NCBI GenBank assembly: GCA_905215755.1
Contig: CAJMRE010000001.1
Span: 62,001-126,000, forward strand
DNA from: an uncultured bacterium
GTDB lineage: Bacteria > Actinomycetota > Coriobacteriia > Coriobacteriales > Coriobacteriaceae
DNA: 64,000 nucleotides
Reading direction: 5' to 3'
Each line of letters starts with the position of its first letter. The stretch's first letter is position 1. Both the position numbers and the translations under genes were made by a program. The notes under the pieces were generated by a model that did no database searches, was not told the origin of the DNA, and saw only the letters and a list, made by a program, of their open reading frames with translations. This document shows, piece by piece, positions 1 through 8,208 of this stretch.

Positions 1-180
1 GCGCGGACCGAAGTCCTCGGAACGGCCGTAGTACGTGTTGCCGTCTGCCGTGAGCTTGCTGCCCATGTAGATCTGGGTGCAGGCGAGTGCCGAAGTCGGC
101 ATGGCCATGATGGCCGTTGCTCCAAACGCAAGGCCGCAGCCGAGCTTTTTGAGCGTGTTGACAGGATGAGTAAACCTCAT
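1..180 (-). CDS. Secreted C69-family dipeptidase, N-terminal part (runs off the window)
   Basis: Only the first 60 codons lie in the window, read leftward from an ATG at 178-180 with a GGGAGGGATT ribosome site directly in front. Residues 1-33 form a signal peptide: a basic start (RFTHPVNTLKK), a hydrophobic stretch and an ALA cleavage site. The next residue is Cys34, beginning CTQIYMG, followed by DGNTYYGRSEDFG. Family C69 peptidases are Ntn hydrolases whose nucleophile is the N-terminal cysteine exposed by processing, and the spacing here fits that. The inference is an exported dipeptidase that acts on peptides outside the membrane. The catalytic C-terminal part cannot be seen, so completeness is unknown. 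Confidence 0.75.
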   Translation of the reverse strand, partial: MRFTHPVNTLKKLGCGLAFGATAIMAMPTSALACTQIYMGSKLTADGNTYYGRSEDFGPR

Positions 181-410
181 AATCCCTCCCAACCGTTGAA
201 ACCCCGCGGAACCGTGCAGGATTTCAGCTAATAAATACATCTATTAGCCTATAGGAAGTCTCAATAGTATTCATCTATTTCGATGAAATACTCGATGAGC
301 GTCCTAAAATATGCGATGAGCGGACAAGAATACTCATTATCTAGCTTTATTTAAATAAAGACGCCCTGCAATTACTGTACCTGAATAAAGCGCCTTGCAC
401 GGGGCACAAA
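181..410. promoter_or_regulatory. AT-rich upstream region with repeated ATACTC/GATGAGCG motifs
   Basis: This gap in front of the C69 gene is much richer in A+T than its surroundings. It holds several related words: ATACATCTATT (235-245), GTATTCATCTATTT (267-280), ATACTCGATGAGCG (289-302), ATATGCGATGAGCG (309-322) and ATACTCATTATC (330-341). Clustering of near-repeats before a secreted peptidase gene suggests a multi-site regulator region. No regulator can be named and no clear -35/-10 pair was assigned. Confidence 0.3.
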
Positions 411-452
411 GAAAAATCCCCCGCTGTCGTGCAAATGCATAAACAACAGGGG
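411..452 (-). terminator. Rho-independent terminator after the lipid-kinase/small-peptide operon
   Basis: Read leftward, CCCCTGT pairs with ACAGCGGGG across a loop and is followed by GATTTTTC. One bulged base interrupts the stem. It lies about 37 bases past the stop of the 30-residue peptide gene. Confidence 0.6.
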
Positions 453-488
453 AGACGATAATTGGATGAATATCATACCAATGTGGAA

Positions 489-581
489 TTACTTCTTCCG
501 GCGGTGGATCACGTTAATCGCATAGCCGACGAGCATGGCCAGAACAATGACGATAAAGCCGAGCAGGGGATTGTCGTTCAT
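489..581 (-). CDS. 30-residue single-span membrane peptide
   Basis: A very short gene of 30 codons plus TAA lies 9 bases after the stop of the lipid-kinase gene, with a strong AGGAGG site (587-592) in front of its ATG. The product starts MNDNPLLG, continues as a hydrophobic helix of about 17 residues (FIVIVLAMLVGYAINVI) and ends in a basic tail HRRKK, so an N-out, C-in single span is expected. The following terminator closes the unit. No family is recognised. The strong ribosome site, the operon position and the clean membrane-peptide pattern are the reasons for calling it real. It may be an accessory of the lipid kinase, but that is only inference. Confidence 0.6.
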   Translation of the reverse strand: MNDNPLLGFIVIVLAMLVGYAINVIHRRKK

Positions 582-590
582 GGGGTCCTC

Positions 591-1508
591 CTATTTTCCG
601 AGCGGGGAGAATTCGTCGACGATGAGGTCGAGGCATTGCGGAAGCGCGCGGGCTCCAAAGACGCCCGAGTTGCTGGAGATGATCTCGCCATCGAACTGCA
701 TGCCCAGCGACGGCGTGCAGGTGATTTTGGCTTCCTTGGTCTGGATGATCTTGAACTGCGGACGGCCGAGCACCTTGCCGGCGGGGTCGAGCGCGGCGGT
801 GATCACAGTGGGCAGGAGCTGGACGGTTTTTACGGGCTCGATGACCGCGATGTCGACCATGCCGTCGTTCATGCGGCAGTCGGGGAACAGGTTGATGTCG
901 TTTTGAATGACCGAGGTGTTGCCGGCCATGCAGCAGATGCCATCGAGCTCCTCGACAATGCCGTCATGCTCAATCGTAAAATGCGCCACCGTGGGGTTGG
1001 GTGTGGCGAGCGCCGACAGGAAATAGGCGATCTCGCCGATGTCGTTTTTGGCGGGGGCGGCCTTCATCATGATCTCGGCGTCGAAGCCCGAGCCGGCGAT
1101 GATGATAAAGCCGTGGCGCTTCTCGTTGCCGTTCTCGTCGAGCCAAAAGAGCTCGCCCATGTCCACTTTGACCGTGCGACCGGCGCGGCAAGCCTTGGCA
1201 AGCGCCGCTGCCTCGGGGGCATTGCCGATGTTGTTGAAGAACAGGCAGGCTGTGCCGGAGGGGAAGACGAGCGTGGGGACACCGCATCCGCGCATCTGGT
1301 CGAGCACGTTGGAGACGGTGCCGTCGCCGCCCGAAACGACCACGCGATCAAACTCGCGCACGTCTGCCACGGCGTCCTCGGGCTCCATGCCATCGCCGAT
1401 AAAACGCATCACGACCTCGTCGCCGCCCTGCGCGAGGGCGTGCGTGAATGCGTAGATTTCATCTGAGCTGGGGCCCGATGCCGGGTTGTGGATGATAAGG
1501 CAGCGCAT
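591..1508 (-). CDS. Diacylglycerol/lipid kinase family protein (YegS/DagK-like)
   Basis: The 305-residue protein has the diacylglycerol kinase catalytic fold: an NPASG turn at residues 8-12, the nucleotide-binding SGGDGT motif at 59-64, and a C-terminal beta-sandwich-like half with GMQFDGE near residue 270. These are hallmarks of the YegS/BmrU/DagK family, which transfer ATP phosphate to diacylglycerol or related lipids at the inner membrane face. The length matches the family. The ATG at 1506-1508 is preceded by GGAACG. It is co-transcribed with the 30-residue membrane peptide downstream and diverges from rnd. The exact lipid substrate cannot be read from sequence. Confidence 0.8.
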   Translation of the reverse strand: MRCLIIHNPASGPSSDEIYAFTHALAQGGDEVVMRFIGDGMEPEDAVADVREFDRVVVSGGDGTVSNVLDQMRGCGVPTLVFPSGTACLFFNNIGNAPEAAALAKACRAGRTVKVDMGELFWLDENGNEKRHGFIIIAGSGFDAEIMMKAAPAKNDIGEIAYFLSALATPNPTVAHFTIEHDGIVEELDGICCMAGNTSVIQNDINLFPDCRMNDGMVDIAVIEPVKTVQLLPTVITAALDPAGKVLGRPQFKIIQTKEAKITCTPSLGMQFDGEIISSNSGVFGARALPQCLDLIVDEFSPLGK

Positions 1509-1606
1509 ACTTACGTTCCCGTTCTGTGACTAACCGAGTATAGTTGTAAGGCAATGCCGATATCCTACCCGTGTTTTTCGGGCCTAACCTTATTCGATGG
1601 GTTGAT

Positions 1607-2740
1607 ATGTACATTTCCACACATCAGGCTCTACTCGACTTTTGCCAGCGCGCCCGTGAGTTCGACGCGATTGCCGTCGATACCGAGTTTTTGCGCGAGC
1701 GCACGTTCCATCCGCGCCTGTGCTTGGTTCAGATTGCCACCCCTGCCGAGAGCGTCGCGGTCGATCCTTTGGTGATCGACGACCTGTCGCCGCTTGCCGA
1801 GCTTATGGCCGACGAGAGCGTGACTAAGGTCTTCCACGCCTGCTCGCAGGATATGGAGGTCATGCTCCATACCGTGGGCGTGCTGCCGCGTCCCATTTTT
1901 GACACGCAGGCGGCCGCCGCCTTTTTGGGCGAGCGCCAGCAGATTTCCTACGGCGCGCTCGTGCAGACGTTTTGTGGCGTCTCATTGCCCAAGACCGAGT
2001 CGCTGACCGACTGGTCGCGCCGCCCGCTGACTGATAAGCAGGTCGAGTACGCGATCGATGACGTCAAGTACTTGATCGTCGCCTATACCGAGATGATGAG
2101 TCGCCTGCGCGAGCTGGGCCGGGTGGACTGGGTGCTCGACGAGTTGCGTCCGCTGGCCGACGAGTCGCACTACCGCGCCGACCGCCATGAGGCGTTTCGC
2201 AAGGTCAAGCGCATCAACTCGTGTAGCCGTCACCAGTTGGGCATCGCACGCGAGCTTGCCGCTTGGCGCGAGGACCGCGCCGAGCGCCGCAACATCCCGC
2301 GCAAGTGGGTCATGTCCGACGATACGCTGCTGGCCCTGGTTAAACGTAATCCCGTTCGTGTTGAGGAGTTCCGCAGCATTCGCGGTACCGACCAGCTGGG
2401 GGAGCGCGACGTGGACGGCGCGCTCATGGCCATTAAGCGCGGTGCGAGCTGCCCACACGATCGCCTGCCGCTCATGGTGCGCGGGCACCGTCAGATTTCG
2501 CCGGAGTTGGAGAGCGTGACGGACCTGATGTATGCGCTCATTCGCCTGGTTGCCGAGCGCTCGGGCGTGGCGACCTCGGTCATTGCCTCGCGCGATGACC
2601 TGGCCGACTATATTGAGCATCCCGAGCAGAGCCCCCTGCGCGAAGGCTGGCGCTTTGAGCTCGTGGGTTCGCGTCTGGACGATCTGCTTTCCGGCAATAT
2701 GGGGCTCACCGTGAAGGACGGAAAGATTGAACTGTTATAG
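1607..2740 (+). CDS. rnd: Ribonuclease D
   Basis: This is a DEDDy 3'-5' exoribonuclease that trims tRNA and other stable RNA ends. Counting from the ATG at 1607, exo motif I is VDTEF (Asp25, Glu27), motif II is HACSQDMEVM (Asp82) and motif III is Y148 with Asp152 in YAIDDVKYL. An HRDC RNA-binding domain follows at about residues 205-285 (RHQLGIARELAAWRE...). The 377-residue length matches known RNase D. A GTG at 1571 would add 12 residues without a better ribosome site, so the ATG is preferred. Only a weak GATGGG precedes it. The gene diverges from the lipid-kinase operon. Confidence 0.88.
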   Translation: MYISTHQALLDFCQRAREFDAIAVDTEFLRERTFHPRLCLVQIATPAESVAVDPLVIDDLSPLAELMADESVTKVFHACSQDMEVMLHTVGVLPRPIFDTQAAAAFLGERQQISYGALVQTFCGVSLPKTESLTDWSRRPLTDKQVEYAIDDVKYLIVAYTEMMSRLRELGRVDWVLDELRPLADESHYRADRHEAFRKVKRINSCSRHQLGIARELAAWREDRAERRNIPRKWVMSDDTLLALVKRNPVRVEEFRSIRGTDQLGERDVDGALMAIKRGASCPHDRLPLMVRGHRQISPELESVTDLMYALIRLVAERSGVATSVIASRDDLADYIEHPEQSPLREGWRFELVGSRLDDLLSGNMGLTVKDGKIELL

Positions 2741-2804
2741 GGAAGCCTAGCCGGCTGAGTGGGTAGAATGCCTCCAACGTGTAACTCGATTCGGAGGAAT
2801 TCGC

Positions 2805-3509
2805 ATGCCTTATTACTATGGATACGGCTTTGGCATTGACCCGCTGTACCTGCTGGTTGTTCTTGTCTGCACGGTGCTTGGCCTTGCCGCGCAGAGCTAT
2901 ATCAACTCGACGTACAAGACGTGGTCCAAGGTTCGCTCGGACGGCGACACGGGTGCCACGGTCGCTCGTCGCATGCTCGATGCCAACGGTTGCAACGCCG
3001 TGGGTATCAAGGGCGTTGCCGGCGAGCTCACCGATCATTACAACCCGCAGGACAACAACCTGTATCTGTCGGATGCCAACCGTTCGGGCGGGTCGGTTGC
3101 AAGCGTTGCCGTGGCCTGTCACGAGGCGGGCCATGCTGCCCAGCGTCAAAGTGGTTATGCCATGATGAAGGTACGTACCGCTTTGGTTCCCGTCGTCAAC
3201 TTTACCCAGAACACCTGGACGATCGTGCTGCTCATGGGCCTGTTCATGAACATCGCGGGGCTCACGACCCTCGCGCTGGTCTTCTTCTCGTTTAGCGTGC
3301 TGTTCCAGCTGGTTACGCTGCCGGTCGAGATCGATGCCAGCCGACGCGCCGTGGCGTATATCGAGCAGTCGGGCATGAGCTCCAAGCAGGTCAACGGTGC
3401 CAAGAAGGTCCTGACGGCGGCCGCGCTCACCTACGTGGCGGCGGCGCTCACCTCGATTATTCAGCTGCTCTACCTGATGGCTCGCTACAACAGAAACTCC
3501 AACCGATAA
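2805..3509 (+). CDS. Membrane zinc metallopeptidase (YugP/DUF2268-like neutral zinc peptidase)
   Basis: The 234-residue protein has an N-terminal membrane helix (LYLLVVLVCTVLGLAA), the zinc motif HEAGH at residues 106-110 in a CHEAGHAAQ context, two to three further membrane helices after about residue 125, and a conserved EIDASRRA segment likely to give the third zinc ligand. This combination is typical of the YugP-like Zn_peptidase_2 family of membrane metallopeptidases, whose substrates are unknown. The start is fixed by CGGAGGAATTCGC before the ATG. It lies between rnd and xseA on the same strand. Confidence 0.82.
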   Translation: MPYYYGYGFGIDPLYLLVVLVCTVLGLAAQSYINSTYKTWSKVRSDGDTGATVARRMLDANGCNAVGIKGVAGELTDHYNPQDNNLYLSDANRSGGSVASVAVACHEAGHAAQRQSGYAMMKVRTALVPVVNFTQNTWTIVLLMGLFMNIAGLTTLALVFFSFSVLFQLVTLPVEIDASRRAVAYIEQSGMSSKQVNGAKKVLTAAALTYVAAALTSIIQLLYLMARYNRNSNR

Positions 3510-3525
3510 CAAGTTGGCTTGACAG

Positions 3526-3555
3526 GCGCCGCGGAGATTCTTGTCCCCGCGGCGC
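3526..3555 (+). terminator. Strong GC hairpin after the zinc peptidase gene
   Basis: GCGCCGCGG pairs perfectly with CCGCGGCGC across a 12-base loop. There is no clear T-run behind it, so termination may be partial or assisted. Confidence 0.45.
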
Positions 3556-3624
3556 TGTACTATGTGTTGGACTTGAATCTGCGCAGGGTCGAAGCCCTTG
3601 TGCTCGATGACGAAAGGGGGCTGC

Positions 3625-5076
3625 GTGGCAGGCTGGAATCTGACCGGCAATACCGTTTCCGCCGAGTTCGACGGATCGGACGAGCAGGAGCGCAAAGAGC
3701 TCAGCGTGAGCCAAGCGGTGGAGATCGCCGCCGGCGCGCTCGATGCCATTCCGCAGTTGAGCGTTTTGGGTGAGGTCACGGGTTTTCGTGGTCCCAATGC
3801 CCGAAGCGGCCACTGCTACTTCCAGATTAAGGACGACTCGGCGGCCGTCGACTGCATCATCTGGAAGGGCGCCTACCTTAAGCGCACCTTCGATCTGCGC
3901 GACGGCATGCAGGTAAGCTTTAAGGGCAGCTTCAATCTCTACAAGCCTACGGGTCGCATGAGCTTTGTCGCTCGCTCATTCTCGCTGGCGGGGGAGGGCC
4001 TGCTGCGTCAACAAGTGGCGCAACTGGCCGAAAAGCTCCGCCGCGAGGGCCTGATGGACGAAGCGCGCAAGCGCCGTATCCCGGTGTTCTGCTCACGCGT
4101 GGCGGTCGTCACCTCGCTTTCGGGCGCCGTGATCGACGACGTCAAGCGTACGCTGCGCCGTCGCAACCCGCTCGTCGAGCTTGTCTGCGTGGGCGCAAAG
4201 GTCCAGGGCGAGGGCGCGCCGGCAGAGCTTATTGAAGGCTTGCGCCGCGCCGCTGCCATTACGCCGGCGCCCGATTGCATTTTGCTTGTCCGTGGCGGCG
4301 GCTCCTTCGAGGACCTCATGACCTTTAACGACGAGGAGCTTGCCCGTGCGGTGGCGGCTTGCCCCGTGCCCGTGGTGACCGGCATTGGCCATGAGCCCGA
4401 TACCTCGATTTGCGACATGGTGAGCGACCGTCGCGCCTCCACGCCAACGGCAGCGGCAGAATCGGTGGCGCCGGCTATGACGGAGTTGGCCGACGTGCTC
4501 GAGACGCGCCATCAACGTCTGGGTGCCGCGATGGCTTCGATGATCGGGTCGGATCAGGTCGATCTGGAAATGCTCGACCAGCGCGGTCGTCGTGCCTGGG
4601 ACACCTATACGGCTCGTTTGGTTGACGCGCTCGATGCGGCCGCGTGCCGCCCGTGCCTCAACGATCCAACGTTTATGGTCGAGCGTCGCGAGTCCGAGCT
4701 TGCGCTGACTGCCGATCGACTGTCGGGCGCCATAACGCGTTCGGTTGGGGCCTTCCGCTCCAACTTCGAGCGTCTGCCCGAGCGCTTGATCGCAAGCACC
4801 TCGGGGCTCGATGGCAAACGCCATGCGCTCACGCTTGCGAGTTCCCGTCTGGAGCATCAGGGGCGCACAATGCTCAACAAGTCAGCTTCCGACTTGGGCC
4901 GTGCAGCGGCTTCGCTCGATGCCCTGTCGCCGCTCAAGGTACTTGCCCGCGGCTATTCCATCGCGTACAGCGATGATGGTGTGGCTACGAGCGCCAAGAG
5001 CTTTAAGCCCGGCGATGCCATCCGCGTGCGTATGGCAGACGGCAACGTGGCTGCAACGGTCGATACGGTCGAGTAA
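3625..5076 (+). CDS. xseA: Exodeoxyribonuclease VII large subunit
   Basis: The catalytic subunit of exonuclease VII degrades single-stranded DNA to oligonucleotides together with XseB. The sequence shows an N-terminal OB-fold (SVSQAVEIAAGAL..., GEVTGFRG..., GHCYFQIKDD), the central catalytic region (RRIPVFCSRVAVVTS, VRGGGSFEDLMTFNDEELARA) and the conserved GIGHEPDTSICDMVSDRRASTPTAA stretch given here only as landmarks GIGHEPDTS and DRRASTPTAA. A long helical coiled region precedes the C-terminus. A GTG at 3625 behind AAAGGGGG is preferred; ATG codons at 3598 and 3607 are alternatives. xseB follows after 42 bases, so the two subunits are co-expressed. Confidence 0.93.
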   Translation: MAGWNLTGNTVSAEFDGSDEQERKELSVSQAVEIAAGALDAIPQLSVLGEVTGFRGPNARSGHCYFQIKDDSAAVDCIIWKGAYLKRTFDLRDGMQVSFKGSFNLYKPTGRMSFVARSFSLAGEGLLRQQVAQLAEKLRREGLMDEARKRRIPVFCSRVAVVTSLSGAVIDDVKRTLRRRNPLVELVCVGAKVQGEGAPAELIEGLRRAAAITPAPDCILLVRGGGSFEDLMTFNDEELARAVAACPVPVVTGIGHEPDTSICDMVSDRRASTPTAAAESVAPAMTELADVLETRHQRLGAAMASMIGSDQVDLEMLDQRGRRAWDTYTARLVDALDAAACRPCLNDPTFMVERRESELALTADRLSGAITRSVGAFRSNFERLPERLIASTSGLDGKRHALTLASSRLEHQGRTMLNKSASDLGRAAASLDALSPLKVLARGYSIAYSDDGVATSAKSFKPGDAIRVRMADGNVAATVDTVE

Positions 5077-5118
5077 CCCGCGTTTCATAGCGATAAACCT
5101 TTAGGAAAGGAAACAGAT

Positions 5119-5385
5119 ATGGCAGAGAAGACCCCGGTCGAGCAGCTTACGTACAAGCAGGCCTCGCAGGAGCTGGAGCTCATCATCCGCAGCCTGGAGT
5201 CGGGCGATATGGAGCTCGAGGAGTCGCTCGAGAGCTATACCCGCGGCGTCGAGCTCCTCAAGAGCCTGCGCACCCGCCTGTCCGATGCCGAGCAGAAGGT
5301 CTCGGTGCTTCTTAAGGACGTCGACGGCAACGACGTGCTCGCCGACGGCGAAGCCGCCAACACCGACGACAACCTCTCGTTCTAA
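5119..5385 (+). CDS. xseB: Exodeoxyribonuclease VII small subunit
   Basis: The 88-residue acidic, helical protein has the XseB pattern LTYKQASQELELIIRSLESG followed by ESLESYTRGVELLKSLRTRL. Several such small subunits wrap the XseA helix in the holoenzyme. AGGAAAGGAAACAGAT precedes the ATG. It lies directly after xseA on the same strand. The last 15 residues (ADGEAANTDDNLSF region) are a short acidic tail. Confidence 0.93.
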   Translation: MAEKTPVEQLTYKQASQELELIIRSLESGDMELEESLESYTRGVELLKSLRTRLSDAEQKVSVLLKDVDGNDVLADGEAANTDDNLSF

Positions 5386-5406
5386 CCATCCCACAGCCCA
5401 CTTTGG

Positions 5407-5515
5407 GGTAGTCTTTTTGGGACGGGGCTTTTTTGACTACCCTTTGGCGACGGCTCGCCGAGCACTTGCTTTTGCGAAAAAGTAGTCAAAAAAGCCCCGT
5501 CCCAAAAAGACTACC
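5407..5515. repeat. Long perfect inverted repeat (34-bp arms)
   Basis: The arm at 5407-5440 is an exact reverse complement of 5482-5515. The 41-base loop contains its own small hairpin (GGCGA/TCGCC) and the word TTGCTTTTGCG. It separates xseB from the HIT gene. The arms contain T and A runs (CTTTTTGGG, GGCTTTTTTGAC), so transcription in either direction would give a hairpin with internal U tracts. It is far longer than needed for a terminator. Confidence 0.85.
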
Positions 5516-5540
5516 TTGGTCTGTAAGAAAGGAACCAGCC

Positions 5541-5876
5541 ATGTGTGATTGCATCTTCTGTAAAATCGCCAACCACGAGATCCCCTCGACTGTTGTCTAC
5601 GAGGACGACCAGGTCATCGCCTTCGACGACCTCAACCCCCAGGCGCCGGTCCACACGCTCGTGATCCCCAAGAAGCACTACAGCGACATCGCCGACAACG
5701 TGCCTGCCGAGACCATGGGCGCCATGGCCCATGCCATCCAGGAGGTCGCTAAGGCCAAGGGCCTGGAGGACGGTTTCCGCGTCATCTCCAACAAGGGCGT
5801 CAACGCCGGTCAGACCGTCATGCACTTCCACATGCACGTCCTCGGCGGCAAGAACCTGGGCGAGAACCTCATCTGA
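5541..5876 (+). CDS. HIT family nucleotide hydrolase
   Basis: The 111-residue protein begins MCDCIFCKIANHEIPS and ends with the histidine triad HFHMHVLGG, the catalytic signature of HIT/HINT proteins that hydrolyse purine phosphoramidates or dinucleotides. The N-terminal CxxC-x-FC pattern is the zinc-binding form common in bacterial Hint proteins. The ATG at 5541 has AAAGGAACCAGCC before it. The reading frame is open further upstream into the inverted repeat, but that part lacks family similarity. It stands alone downstream of the long inverted repeat. Confidence 0.92.
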   Translation: MCDCIFCKIANHEIPSTVVYEDDQVIAFDDLNPQAPVHTLVIPKKHYSDIADNVPAETMGAMAHAIQEVAKAKGLEDGFRVISNKGVNAGQTVMHFHMHVLGGKNLGENLI

Positions 5877-5917
5877 GGACGCACAGCCCGTCGCCTTGGC
5901 TGCCTTTGGAGTAACCT

Positions 5918-6808
5918 ATGCAGCTTTCTCAACTCGAATACCTTCAAGCGGTAGCGAACTACGGCGGCGTGCGCAAAGCGGCTCGCGCCGTTCACGTGAG
6001 CCCACAGGCCGTTTCGTCGGCAATCAAAAAGTTGGAATCTGAGTATCAGATTGTTTTGCTCGACCGATCGGCGGGGGAGGCTGTTTTGTCTCCGGCGGGC
6101 AGAGAATTTGCGTGTCGTGCACGCGTGATCCTGGCACAAGTCGACGATCTCAAAAAGTACGCTCAATCGGGGAACGGCGGCGTTTCGCCCGACGGCCACT
6201 TCCGTCTTTACGCCCCCTGTCTTCACGGGCGGGGGCGTCTTTTTTCCGAAAACTGGTACGACTCGTTTGAAAGCTCGCACCCCCAGATTCACCTTGATGT
6301 TTGGCATCAGCCAACGGCCACATGCTTTGAGTCGCTTATGCTTGGAATTTCGGACGCGGCCATCTCATTTGAGGAACCAAGGGACAGCGTCCTTTCTTCG
6401 AAATACTTGGGTGAAAAGGAGCTCAAGGTTCTTTCGTGTCCAGCGGGTCATCAATCTGTGGGCGCCATGACCATTCGCGAGCTACTGAGCGGCAGGCTCG
6501 CTGTTCCCATTAATTTGTCACCCTGTCTCAATGCGATTAACCAATGCCCTGAAGCCCAGCTCGTCAATTTTCGCTTCCGTGATGTTGAATACGGAAGCAG
6601 GGCTCAGGCTGAGTTTCTTCAAGCCGGGGGATTGATATTGAGTTTGTCTGGGTCCTCTCTCGCATCGGATGGATCAGAAGTGAGTGAGTGCTCCATTGAA
6701 GCCTCGCATGACGTGGCCTTGCCCATCTATTTTTGCTATCGACAAAATGCCTGGACCGATCGACACCAGACGGTTTTTCTGCACCTATTGCGTCATCTTG
6801 CTTCGTGA
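5918..6808 (+). CDS. LysR-type transcriptional regulator
   Basis: The 296-residue protein opens with a LysR winged helix-turn-helix (MQLSQLEYLQAVANYGGVRKAARAVHVSPQ..., residues 1-60) followed by a substrate-binding domain. GGAGTAACCT precedes the ATG. Its codon use and GC content are visibly lower than in neighbouring genes, especially towards the 3' end, as in the MFS gene that follows. It lies 119 bases upstream of that transporter on the same strand, so it may control it. The effector is unknown, and the C-terminal domain looks divergent. Confidence 0.8.
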   Translation: MQLSQLEYLQAVANYGGVRKAARAVHVSPQAVSSAIKKLESEYQIVLLDRSAGEAVLSPAGREFACRARVILAQVDDLKKYAQSGNGGVSPDGHFRLYAPCLHGRGRLFSENWYDSFESSHPQIHLDVWHQPTATCFESLMLGISDAAISFEEPRDSVLSSKYLGEKELKVLSCPAGHQSVGAMTIRELLSGRLAVPINLSPCLNAINQCPEAQLVNFRFRDVEYGSRAQAEFLQAGGLILSLSGSSLASDGSEVSECSIEASHDVALPIYFCYRQNAWTDRHQTVFLHLLRHLAS

Positions 6809-6927
6809 AATTAATTGGCTTCGAGACGTCAAGTGATTATTGACGCCTTGTAACACATAGCTGACAGCTTTGCCCTCATGCTTTTCCAAGATTCTGATTT
6901 AGATTGCTGGCTCTTGGAGGGCGGAGC

Positions 6928-8088
6928 ATGAAAAACCGTACGGTTTTGCTTTATATGACGTTCGTTTTTCTGTCGAACTTCAGCACCATTTTGTATTTTC
7001 TGACGGTTTACCTTGAATTCGTCGGATTCTCGATGGTAGCGATTTCTAGCATGATGATTGCATACCAAGTGAGTAAGTTCATTCTTGAGGTTCCTACTGG
7101 TTATATTGCTGACAGGTTTGGACGAAAGACAAGCGGTCTCGTTGGCGTCGTGGGAATGCTTGGATACTACGCCGCCCTACTTTTCACCCGTTCTCCTTTG
7201 CTTTTAATCGGCGCGTTTGCTCTCAAAGGATTTGCAGTTGCATGTGTGAGCGGATCCATAGAAGCGATCTACATTGACAGCGTCTCTCAGGACCAGCTCG
7301 TAAGACTTAATGTCGTTGAGCGATTTGTTTTCTATGCCTCTTATGCCATCTCCGCTTGCGTGGGCGGTTTCATTTCGTCTGTCGGTGCATATCTCATTGG
7401 TCTTTCGGCAGATATCATCGCAATGGTGTTGACGTTGGTTGTCGTTGTCTGCATTCCTGAGATGCGAAGAGGGGACACTGCAGCGACACCTAAGCGTGGA
7501 ATTAGCCCGAAGATGATCGGTGCCGCTATTGCGCGTAACGGCATTCTTCGTTCAGCGTTCATCATGGACTGCTCTCAGGCATTTGCTTTTGTCGCCCTGG
7601 AAGACTTTTTCTCACTGTTGCTTGCGGGTCGCGGAATGAATGCCGTCGCTTCGGGTGTGATCATTGCGGTCCAGCTCCTTGCCTCGGCCTCCATGGGGCT
7701 TATTGTGCCCAGTGTGATTGCTCATGTCGACAAGGGCCGTTTTGCGCGTATTTGCGGCATCGTGCGCCTTTCCCTGACTGCTCTGTTTTTGATTCCCTTT
7801 ACTCCGGTCTATTTGCTGCCCGTGTTCTATGTACTGCAGACGGTCGCTTACTCGTTATTTGCGCCAATTAAATACTCAATTTTTCAAAATGCTGTCGATT
7901 CTTCGATGCGCTGTTCACTAATTTCGGTCCAAAGCCAGATGGTGGCGGTGGGCGCTATCCTTTTCTATCTGTTCAATGCTGCGTTGAGCAGCATCGCGGG
8001 CATTCGAGTCATATTGCTTGTAGCGCTCGGGATATCTTCTTTGGTGTATATCCCCGCGCTCTTTCGTCTTACAAGTCAAAGGCCATGA
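6928..8088 (+). CDS. Major facilitator superfamily transporter
   Basis: The 386-residue protein has about twelve hydrophobic segments and the MFS motif A region between helices 2 and 3 (GYIADRFGRKTSG). This marks a secondary transporter or drug-efflux type permease of the cytoplasmic membrane. The start is the ATG at 6928 behind TTGGAGGGCGG; an in-frame ATG 24 bases earlier lacks such a site. GC content is low compared with the flanking ack genes and similar to the preceding LysR gene, which hints that the pair was acquired together. The substrate cannot be inferred. Confidence 0.82.
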   Translation: MKNRTVLLYMTFVFLSNFSTILYFLTVYLEFVGFSMVAISSMMIAYQVSKFILEVPTGYIADRFGRKTSGLVGVVGMLGYYAALLFTRSPLLLIGAFALKGFAVACVSGSIEAIYIDSVSQDQLVRLNVVERFVFYASYAISACVGGFISSVGAYLIGLSADIIAMVLTLVVVVCIPEMRRGDTAATPKRGISPKMIGAAIARNGILRSAFIMDCSQAFAFVALEDFFSLLLAGRGMNAVASGVIIAVQLLASASMGLIVPSVIAHVDKGRFARICGIVRLSLTALFLIPFTPVYLLPVFYVLQTVAYSLFAPIKYSIFQNAVDSSMRCSLISVQSQMVAVGAILFYLFNAALSSIAGIRVILLVALGISSLVYIPALFRLTSQRP

Positions 8089-8121
8089 GTATTTGGGCAC
8101 CGATAACTTATATATCAACGC

Positions 8122-8155
8122 AATAAACCCGAGCGCGAGGGCGTTTGGGTTTATT
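8122..8155. promoter_or_regulatory. Palindrome AATAAACCC...GGGTTTATT before ackA
   Basis: Nine-base perfect arms (8122-8130 and 8147-8155) enclose 16 bases. The structure may end MFS transcripts, but the element lies 53 bases before the ackA start and a similar palindrome lies 53 bases before pta. An operator or leader role shared by the acetate genes is therefore possible. Confidence 0.5.
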
Positions 8156-8208
8156 ATTGAAGCGTATGTAACCTGGCGGCGCCACACCGCCTGTTAGTAG
8201 GGAGACAC

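Noticed and set aside
3526..3555. GC hairpin before xseA as a riboswitch
   Set aside because: It is a single simple stem without conserved riboswitch elements and is better explained as a gene-end hairpin.
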